Assembly (NCBI GenBank): GCA_013203145.1 | Contig: JABMOV010000020.1 | Span: 1 to 39,440 of the forward strand | Reading direction: 5' to 3' | Length of the DNA stretch: 39,440 nucleotides | Source of the DNA: Fidelibacterota bacterium | GTDB lineage: Bacteria; Fidelibacterota; Marinisomatia; Marinisomatales; JABMOV01 | Part shown: positions 19,020 through 25,292 of the stretch, piece after piece | Layout: the number at the start of each line of letters is the position of its first letter | Position numbering within the stretch: the stretch's first letter is position 1 | Position numbers and translations under genes: made by a program | Notes under the pieces: model-generated | Database searches by the model: none | The model's input: only the letters and a program-made list of their open reading frames with translations | Told to the model about the DNA's origin: nothing

Positions 19020-19441
19020 AACGACTACTTATTCTAGCACTTTTGATTTCACTCGCTTTCCCAAAAGCCACTAATGAAGAGCTCATTAAAGATATTAAAC
19101 AAAGTCTTATGGCGCCCTGTTGCTGGAGTGGAACAGTTTATGATCATGGTCACAGTAAAGTGGAATCCGAAATTGAAGAATTTGTTGAGCAGGGAAAATC
19201 TAAAGATCAAATAATGAAGTATTTCGCTAATGTGTATGGTGAGCGCATTTTGGCAATTCCTGTTGCGCGTGGCTTCAATTTATTCGCATGGATCGTACCT
19301 GTCATTATCGCTGGAATTGGTATTTTTATCCTGATCATGTTTATCAGATCGCCAAAAAGTAAAGAGCCTAAAATTATTTCTCAGAACGACGGTGTTCTTT
19401 ACAGTGATGAGATTGAAAAAGAATTGGCAGAAATGGATTGA
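19016..19441 (+). CDS. CcmH/CycL-like cytochrome c biogenesis protein with CC in place of CxxC
   Basis: A 141-residue protein with an N-terminal signal-like segment, a helical domain, one strong membrane helix (AWIVPVIIAGIGIFILIMFI, about residues 91-110) and a cytoplasmic tail. The pattern APCCWSGTVYDHGHSKVESEIEEF..GKSKDQIMKYFANVYGERIL follows CcmH, which reduces apocytochrome c haem-binding cysteines with a CxxC pair. Here the pair is adjacent, Cys35-Cys36. It overlaps topA by ATGA. No other ccm gene is nearby, so a role in cytochrome maturation is inferred from the family only. Confidence 0.72.
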   Translation: MKRLLILALLISLAFPKATNEELIKDIKQSLMAPCCWSGTVYDHGHSKVESEIEEFVEQGKSKDQIMKYFANVYGERILAIPVARGFNLFAWIVPVIIAGIGIFILIMFIRSPKSKEPKIISQNDGVLYSDEIEKELAEMD

Positions 19442-19538
19442 CCTTTTTTCAATTATTTTCTGATTCCTTTACAAGAGACTATCAAATTTTTGCCCTCAAC
19501 ATATTTAAAATAACAAAACCAAATTAATCAAAAGAATT

Positions 19539-21002
19539 ATGGATATTAAATCAATTGATAAAATCGTTTCGCTGTGTAAGCGGCGTGGATTTATTTTTCA
19601 AAGCTCAGAAGTTTATGGTGGATTAGCCAGCACCTGGGATTATGGTCATTTAGGTGTCGAACTCAAGCGAAAATTGAAAAATGAATGGTGGCAAAATATC
19701 GTTACCAGCCGAGATAATGTTGTCGGCATGGATGCGGCTATTCTTATGCATCCAAAAGTTTGGGAAGCTAGCGGGCACGTGGAAAATTTTAATGACCCGC
19801 TTGTTGACAATAAAGATACCAAAAAGCGATATCGTCTTGACCATTTATTAGAAGGTCAAAAACCTGAAGTAGTGGAATCCCTCACTAATGCCATTTTCAA
19901 GGATAATCCCCCGGAATTTGCTTCTGAAGAAGATCATATTGTTATTCTGACTCAACATCTCAATGATTTAGGAGAAACCGGCGGATCACTCTTAAAAGAC
20001 TCTGGTGTGCGAGATCCACATAGTGGAGCGGTAGGGAATTGGACTAATCCACGTCAATTTAATTTAATGTTCCAAACCCATATTGGTCCCACCCAAGACA
20101 GTTCATCTATTGCGTATCTACGACCTGAAACAGCTCAGGGAATATTCGTGAATTTTGCCAATGTTCAAATTACATCACGACAAAAACTTCCTTTTGGAAT
20201 TGCGCAGATGGGAAAATCCTTTAGGAATGAAATCACAACAGGGAATTTCTTATTCCGTACTCGCGAGTTTGAACAAATGGAATTGGAATTCTTTGTGCAT
20301 CTTGAAGACACTAAAAAGTGGTTAGAATACTGGTCAAATGAACGACTAGAGTGGTTCAAATCCCTGGGAATCACGCCAGAAAAACTTCGTTTACGTGCCC
20401 ATGGCGGTGATGAATTAGCTCATTATTCTAGCGCCTGTTATGATGTGGAATATCAATTCCCATTTGGTTGGTCTGAACTGGAAGGTATTGCTGATCGTGG
20501 TACCTTCGATTTGGATCAGCACAATGCCCACGCAGATAAGAAACAAAGCTATTTTGATCCGCAACAGAATAAACATATTGTTCCTGCAGTGGTTGAATCT
20601 TCAGCTGGCGTTGATCGGGCTTTTCTGACTGTTCTCGTGGATGCATATCGCGAAGAAGAAGTCAATGGTGAGAAACGAGTTTTACTAAAACTTGCACCAA
20701 AATTAGCTCCCATTACCTGCGCAGTATTTCCCCTTATGAATAAAGGCGAACAAGTAGAGAAAGCTGAATTATTGGTAAAAGAAGTTCGTAGGGAATTCAG
20801 TGGTTTTATTGATACGGGTGGTTCTATTGGAAAACGATATCGCAGACAGGATGAAGCTGGAACACCTTACGGAATTACAGTAGATCACCAAACGATGGAA
20901 GATGATACAGTGACCATCCGCGATAGAGATACCATGGAGCAAGAACGCATTTCAATTGATAGTATATTAGATCAGTTAAGATCTAGAATAAGTGCTACCT
21001 AA
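19539..21002 (+). CDS. glyS: Glycine-tRNA ligase (single-chain type)
   Basis: Homodimeric class II glycyl-tRNA synthetase, 487 residues, of the eukaryote/archaea/Thermus-like type and not the alpha-beta tetramer. Visible signatures are the N-terminal LCKRRGFIFQSSEVYGG, WQNIVTSRDNVVGMDA, the motif 2 region GKSFRNEITTGNFLFRTREF, the WSELEGIADRGTFDL segment and the motif 3 region SSAGVDRAFLTVL. The C-terminal anticodon domain is LAPITCAVFPLMNKG onward. It is separated by 97 bases from the CcmH-like gene and precedes the BI-1 gene by 12 bases. Confidence 0.96.
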   Translation: MDIKSIDKIVSLCKRRGFIFQSSEVYGGLASTWDYGHLGVELKRKLKNEWWQNIVTSRDNVVGMDAAILMHPKVWEASGHVENFNDPLVDNKDTKKRYRLDHLLEGQKPEVVESLTNAIFKDNPPEFASEEDHIVILTQHLNDLGETGGSLLKDSGVRDPHSGAVGNWTNPRQFNLMFQTHIGPTQDSSSIAYLRPETAQGIFVNFANVQITSRQKLPFGIAQMGKSFRNEITTGNFLFRTREFEQMELEFFVHLEDTKKWLEYWSNERLEWFKSLGITPEKLRLRAHGGDELAHYSSACYDVEYQFPFGWSELEGIADRGTFDLDQHNAHADKKQSYFDPQQNKHIVPAVVESSAGVDRAFLTVLVDAYREEEVNGEKRVLLKLAPKLAPITCAVFPLMNKGEQVEKAELLVKEVRREFSGFIDTGGSIGKRYRRQDEAGTPYGITVDHQTMEDDTVTIRDRDTMEQERISIDSILDQLRSRISAT

Positions 21003-21014
21003 AGGAAAATATTA

Positions 21015-21767
21015 ATGAATCGCCATTTAACCATGAGAACTGCAAACCCGGCTTTAAATGCCAAAACATTCAAAAGCTTTAGCCTTACTGACACCTCTAA
21101 TGTGATGACAATAAATGGTACTGTTAATAAAACTGTATTATCACTGTTATTTCTCATGACAACGGCTCTCTATGTTTGGAATTTGCCTGTGGGTAGCGCC
21201 AGTGTAAATAGTTTGATGATGGTTGGAGTATTTGGCGGTTTAGGAGTTGGAATACTAACAGCTTTCAAACCTCATCTTGCGCCAAAAACTGTTCCTATCT
21301 ATGCCCTTCTCGAGGGATTATTCTTGGGTGGTATTTCAAAGTTCTTTGATGCTATGTATCCTGGAATTGCCAACCAGGCAATCTTTTTAACATTTGGTAT
21401 TTTAGGTGCGCTCTTACTGGCTTATAAATCAGGACTCATCAAACCTACCGAAAATTTCAAATTAGGTGTTGCTGCCGCTACTGGTGGAGTATTTTTTATT
21501 TACATGGCCAGCTGGATTCTCAGTTTTTTCGGTGTGAATATGCCTGGTATTCATGGGAATTCTACTATGAGCATTATTTTCAGCTTGGTTGTAATTGGAA
21601 TCGCTGCAATGAATCTGGTTCTGGATTTTGATTTTATCGAAGAAGGTGCTGAAAAAGGTGCTCCAAAATATATGGAATGGTATGGAGCCTTTGGATTATT
21701 GGTTACACTCATCTGGCTTTATCTTGAAATTATCAGGCTTTTAGCTAAACTTAATTCGCGACGATAG
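21015..21767 (+). CDS. Bax inhibitor-1/YccA family membrane protein
   Basis: A 250-residue integral membrane protein with about seven hydrophobic segments after a roughly 45-residue polar N-terminus. The C-terminal acidic segment DFDFIEEGAEKGAPKYMEWYGAFGLLVTL is typical of BI-1/YccA proteins, in which conserved aspartates form a pH-sensing latch (family knowledge). Function in bacteria is uncertain; E. coli YccA modulates FtsH, and hflKC elsewhere in this window act on the same protease. The last 40 codons are duplicated at 24973-25092. It follows glyS by 12 bases. Confidence 0.85.
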   Translation: MNRHLTMRTANPALNAKTFKSFSLTDTSNVMTINGTVNKTVLSLLFLMTTALYVWNLPVGSASVNSLMMVGVFGGLGVGILTAFKPHLAPKTVPIYALLEGLFLGGISKFFDAMYPGIANQAIFLTFGILGALLLAYKSGLIKPTENFKLGVAAATGGVFFIYMASWILSFFGVNMPGIHGNSTMSIIFSLVVIGIAAMNLVLDFDFIEEGAEKGAPKYMEWYGAFGLLVTLIWLYLEIIRLLAKLNSRR

Positions 21768-22046
21768 CCTTTACCAAAAGCACGTATGGCCTTATTATTA
21801 TAGAATATAGTGTCATATTTATTTTCATTATATTGTTTTTATAATTAGTTCTAAAACACAATTGCGCCAATATTTTTCCTGTATTTAAAAATATTTGAAT
21901 CTGGGAATTTTGATATTAGAGTGTCTTTATTTGTTCTTTTGATCCGGCAAAATTTAAAAACCAAGGAGGTCACAATGAAACAAACCAGTATAATAATGGC
22001 AAGTTTACTGATATCCGGAATATTCCTCGCACAAACAGGGAGTATT
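21648..22046 (+). repeat. Direct repeat, copy 1 (BI-1 3' end, leader, TonB receptor start)
   Basis: This 399-base segment is matched by 24973-25364. It consists of the last 40 codons of the BI-1 gene, the 207-base leader and the first 24 codons of a TonB-dependent receptor. By eye, 10 of 120 bases differ in the BI-1 part and 7 of 72 in the receptor part; the leader is less alike but the last 100 bases are clearly conserved. The match stops abruptly at 22046. Confidence 0.9.
21873..21974 (+). promoter_or_regulatory. Conserved leader upstream of the receptor stub
   Basis: Aligns with 25190-25292 ahead of the intact receptor. Shared blocks are TTTTCCTGTATTTA, ATATTTGAATC, AATTTT-ATATTAGA and TTCTTTTGATC, ending in CCAAGGAGGT, a near-perfect ribosome-binding site. 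Conservation suggests a promoter or 5' UTR element, but no standard -35/-10 pair with normal spacing could be fixed. This gene-free stretch 21768-22196 otherwise holds only the stub and 147 bases with nothing recognisable. Confidence 0.5.
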
Positions 22047-22049
22047 TAA
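21975..22049 (+). pseudogene. Truncated TonB-dependent receptor (signal peptide stub)
   Basis: A 24-codon reading frame, MKQTSIIMASLLISGIFLAQ followed by TGSI and a TAA stop. It matches the first 24 residues of the intact receptor at 25293 except for three conservative changes (Leu/Met, Val/Ile, Leu/Phe). It keeps the strong AAGGAGGT ribosome-binding site, so it could still be translated into a bare signal peptide. Everything downstream of the Ile codon is unrelated to the receptor. It is best read as the remnant of a receptor gene cut off at 22046/22047; a functional short peptide is possible but unsupported. Confidence 0.8.
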
Positions 22050-22196
22050 ATATAGTCAGAAAATTATGTGTCATACGGTTATCTTACGCCAAAGCAATAA
22101 CAAGGATATTTAATAGAAGTTCTCTAACACATGCTTTCATTTAATTTGCTTTCATACTAGATTACCTAACGTTGTAACATAAGAAAAAGGCATCCC

Positions 22197-23369
22197 ATGA
22201 AAATTTTACTATTAGGCATAGGTATGCAGGGTAAAGCTGCCCTGCACGATTTAGTTAATACTTCCGAAGTGTCTCATATTATTACCGCAGACCAAAATAT
22301 TGAATTGCTTGAAGCTTATGTATCAGATTGTGGTTATGGTGATAAAGTAAGTTGTAAGGTTTTAGACGCGTCAGACAAGGCAAATCTCGAGGGATTATTC
22401 GCAGAAAAACCAGATGTAGTTATCGATCTGTTACCTGTTCCTTTTATGGATGATGTGGCCATAACCGCAGTGAAATACAGTTGTCATCTTGTAAACGCTT
22501 TTTATACATCACCCACGATACGCGCTCTATCAGATGAGGCGAGGAATAAAAATATTACTATTCTACCGGAATTCGGTATGGACCCCGGTATTGATCTGGT
22601 ACTATTGGGCGGGGTATTGCGGCATTTTGATGAAGTGTCGGTAATAAAAAGTTATGGCGGTGGGATGCCTGAGCCAGAAGCCATCGACAATCCTATAAAA
22701 TATAAAGTCACCTGGACTTTCGAAGGTGTCTTGCGAGCCTATCACCGGACAGCATACTTAATCCAGTCCGGGGAATTAAACGAAATTAAAGATACTGATA
22801 TATTTAATCCTGAAAATATCCATGAGATGGAAATAAAAGGATTGGGCAAATTGGAAGCGTACCCTAATGGCGATGCTTCACAATACCTTTCTCTTCTTGG
22901 AATTGATGAAAAAGATATGAAACTCATGGGCCGTTATGCTTTACGTTGGTCGGGACATTGTGCATTTTGGAAAGCCCTTGTTGATTTGCATTTACTTGAT
23001 GATAAACCGGTGGAAATTGACGGGGTTTTTGTTGATCGCAAGAAATTTCTAGCTGCGGTTATTGAACCTCATATCCAATTAGCAGATAGAGAGCGAGATA
23101 TTGCTATTATACGCGTAGAAGTAGAAGGAAAGAAAAATAGCAAGAAAAAACGCCGGGTTTGTCAGGTGATTGATTATCGTGATCTGGAGACTGGATTAAC
23201 CGCTATGAGCCGCACCGTTGGTTATACTGCGAGCATTGGCGCACTACTAATCGGAACCGGAAAAATTAGCAAACGTGGTTTAATATCGCCGGTGCGGGAT
23301 GTACCCTATGAATTATTTGTGAATGAGCTGAAAAAGCGTAACATTCATGTAACTGATAAATTTGAATAA
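22197..23369 (+). CDS. Saccharopine dehydrogenase-like NAD(P)-dependent oxidoreductase
   Basis: A 390-residue two-domain enzyme. The N-terminal Rossmann fold has the dinucleotide loop LLLGIGMQGKAALHDL (GxGxxG-like) and strand ends VVIDLLPVPF. The C-terminal saccharopine-dehydrogenase domain follows from about residue 125 (FGMDPGIDLVLLGGVL, then KSYGGGMPEPEA). The fold is shared by saccharopine reductases, lysine 6-dehydrogenases and carboxynorspermidine synthases; SYGGGMPEP resembles the saccharopine/lysine 6-dehydrogenase group, but the substrate cannot be fixed by eye. The antiporter gene follows after 20 bases. The pair lies between the two copies of the BI-1/receptor repeat. Confidence 0.78.
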   Translation: MKILLLGIGMQGKAALHDLVNTSEVSHIITADQNIELLEAYVSDCGYGDKVSCKVLDASDKANLEGLFAEKPDVVIDLLPVPFMDDVAITAVKYSCHLVNAFYTSPTIRALSDEARNKNITILPEFGMDPGIDLVLLGGVLRHFDEVSVIKSYGGGMPEPEAIDNPIKYKVTWTFEGVLRAYHRTAYLIQSGELNEIKDTDIFNPENIHEMEIKGLGKLEAYPNGDASQYLSLLGIDEKDMKLMGRYALRWSGHCAFWKALVDLHLLDDKPVEIDGVFVDRKKFLAAVIEPHIQLADRERDIAIIRVEVEGKKNSKKKRRVCQVIDYRDLETGLTAMSRTVGYTASIGALLIGTGKISKRGLISPVRDVPYELFVNELKKRNIHVTDKFE

Positions 23370-23389
23370 ATTGTAATAAAGGTTCAATT

Positions 23390-24808
23390 ATGGAAGCTCA
23401 TCTAAGCTTAGGTATATTTTCATTATTGCCCATTATTCTCGCATTGGTATTAGCCTTCGTAACAAAGGATGCCGTTTTTTCTCTTTTAATCGGTTGTACG
23501 CTTGGTGTTGTACTAACCGGCCTTGATCCTGCTAGTGGCTTGGCCATTCTTTTTCAAAATGCCCTGGGTAACAAAGATTTCATTTGGGTGATGATGATTG
23601 AGGTCTCTGTGGGTATTATGATTGCCTTTTACTTGCGTGCGGGAGTTATTACTGCCTTTACCGAATGGGCATCAACAAAAATTAAAACACGACGGGGAGC
23701 TTCTGGTTTTGGCTGGTTAATGGGAATCTTTGTTTTCTTTAGCGATTATTTCAGTCCATTATTCAGCGGCCCGATCGTGAAACCGCTTACAGACAAGCAT
23801 AAAGTATCTCGAGAAATGCTTGCCTATGTGCTCGATTCGGGAAGCGGACCTGTCTGTACTTTGGTACCGTTAAGCGGATGGGCTGTATTTATTGCCAGTC
23901 TCTTGATAGGTTATGGCCCGATTAAGACGGCTGAGGATGGTATATCCGTATTTATTCAATCAATCCCCTATAATTTATATGGCTGGTTGGCTGTTATTCT
24001 TGCTGGTCTTATTGCTTATCAGATTGTCCCGAACTTTGGCCCAATGCGAAAAGCAGAGCATCGGGCACAGAAATATGGAAAAGTGCTGCGCGATGGCGCT
24101 GTTCCGTTAACCGGCAAAGAATTGGATTTAATTAAACCTATTGAGGGCAAAAAGACAAATTTAATAATTTATTTAATAATTCCGGTCCTAATAATTATTT
24201 CAATTGCATTAGGGTCATTTCTGGTTCTTCATTCAACAAAGATCCTCGAAGCTTTTATTGCTGCAGTAATCTACCTTGCTGTCGCTTTATCGGTTGGAAA
24301 ATATTTTCTGAGTGTAAAAGACGCGATGGAAGTTGCAGTGATGGGAATCAAAGGGGTGTTTCCTGCTATCCTAATCCTGGCAATGGCTTATTGTATTAAT
24401 ACAATTTCGAAGACGTTAGGTGCTCAGGTTTATATTGTTTCTATAACGGAGGCATGGATGACGTCGTGGATGCTTCCGATGCTAACATTTCTGACTGCCG
24501 GATTAATTTCGTTTTTTACCGGAACTTCCTGGGGAAGTTATGCAATTGTCATTCCATTTGTGATGCCGATTGCTTTTAATCTCTCTAATGGAGAAGTGTC
24601 TTCGTTTGTTTTATTAACCCTGGGCGCTTTGGTCGGTGGAGGATTGTTTGGAGACCACTGTTCACCTGTTTCGGATACGACCTGTTTATCCTCTTTCGGC
24701 GCTGGCTCTGATCATATTGATCATGTGACAACACAACTTCCTTATGCGCTGACTGCGGCTTTAATATCCCTTTTAGCCTTTTTATTTGGGGGAATGATAA
24801 TTGTTTAA
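23390..24808 (+). CDS. NhaC-family Na+/H+ antiporter-like transporter
   Basis: A 472-residue polytopic inner-membrane protein with about 11-12 hydrophobic segments. NhaC-family signatures are the FFSDYFSPLFSGPIVKPLTDKHKVS segment, FFTGTSWGSYAIVIPFVMPI, and near the C-terminus GDHCSPVSDTTCLSSFGAGS followed by DHIDHVTTQLPYAL. Family members exchange sodium for protons, and some move amino or organic acids instead. Close coupling to the upstream saccharopine-dehydrogenase-like gene suggests a joint role in amino-acid use; this is inference. The end of the gene directly abuts a transposase remnant. Confidence 0.88.
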   Translation: MEAHLSLGIFSLLPIILALVLAFVTKDAVFSLLIGCTLGVVLTGLDPASGLAILFQNALGNKDFIWVMMIEVSVGIMIAFYLRAGVITAFTEWASTKIKTRRGASGFGWLMGIFVFFSDYFSPLFSGPIVKPLTDKHKVSREMLAYVLDSGSGPVCTLVPLSGWAVFIASLLIGYGPIKTAEDGISVFIQSIPYNLYGWLAVILAGLIAYQIVPNFGPMRKAEHRAQKYGKVLRDGAVPLTGKELDLIKPIEGKKTNLIIYLIIPVLIIISIALGSFLVLHSTKILEAFIAAVIYLAVALSVGKYFLSVKDAMEVAVMGIKGVFPAILILAMAYCINTISKTLGAQVYIVSITEAWMTSWMLPMLTFLTAGLISFFTGTSWGSYAIVIPFVMPIAFNLSNGEVSSFVLLTLGALVGGGLFGDHCSPVSDTTCLSSFGAGSDHIDHVTTQLPYALTAALISLLAFLFGGMIIV

Positions 24809-24972
24809 TTGAGTATGAACGACTAGAGATAGAACGCTGGAAAACAAAGAGTGAATTAGTAGGTTTAACCACCGCCTGGGAATATTATTTTAATCGATTA
24901 AGACCTAATTCTTACCAGCAAAATAGATCCCCTTACCTGCGTATGAAACAGGCCGGTTTTCAATCCAAAACC
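24809..24972 (+). pseudogene. C-terminal fragment of an integrase-type transposase
   Basis: No start codon is available in frame. Translation from 24811 gives EYERLEIERWKTKSELVGL followed by TTAWEYYFNRLRPNSYQQNR and SPYLRMKQAGF. The W-x-YFN-x-xRPNS-x-x-x-xRSP pattern is the typical end of a DDE/rve integrase-core transposase (IS3/IS481-like). The frame then runs without a stop into the duplicated BI-1 end at 24973. No terminal inverted repeats or N-terminal part could be found nearby, so this is a scar of an old insertion sequence. Assignment to a specific IS family is not possible by eye. Confidence 0.65.
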
Positions 24973-25092
24973 GCTGAAAAAGGTGCTCCGAAGTATATGG
25001 AATGGTATGGCGCTTTTGGATTATTGGTTACACTCATCTGGCTTTACCTTGAAATAATTAGGCTTTTAGCTAAACTTAATTCTAGGCGATAG
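24973..25092 (+). pseudogene. Orphan C-terminal fragment of the BI-1/YccA gene
   Basis: Forty codons (AEKGAPKYMEWYGAFGLLVT, then LIWLYLEIIRLLAKLNSRR and stop) encode exactly the same residues as the end of the intact BI-1 gene at 21648-21767. The ten base differences are all synonymous. There is no start codon and the upstream sequence is transposase-derived, so it cannot make a BI-1 protein. It marks the start of copy 2 of the direct repeat. Confidence 0.9.
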
Positions 25093-25189
25093 TATATATA
25101 AAATAGCACCTCTGCTCTTAATATCGAACAAAACATAGCTGTATTTATTTCTATTTTTGTTGTATTCGTAAAATGTGAATTTGCCTACA

Positions 25190-25292
25190 GTTTTCCTGTA
25201 TTTATAAATATTTGAATCCGAAAATTTTAATATTAGATTGTCCTTATTTATTCTTTTGATCACACAAGATTTAATAAACCAAGGAGGTTAAG
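25190..25292 (+). promoter_or_regulatory. Leader and strong ribosome-binding site of the TonB receptor
   Basis: The 100 bases before the receptor are conserved with the stub leader at 21873-21974. The leader ends in CCAAGGAGGTTAAG before ATG at 25293; AAGGAGGT is a near-perfect complement of the 16S rRNA 3' end, consistent with high expression of an outer-membrane receptor. Exact promoter boxes were not resolved. Confidence 0.5.

Noticed and set aside
25066..25263. 65-codon minus-strand reading frame in the TonB receptor leader
   Set aside because: It runs antisense to the duplicated BI-1 end and the conserved leader, has AT-rich low-complexity codons and has no ribosome-binding site; the matching strand at copy 1 is not kept as a frame.
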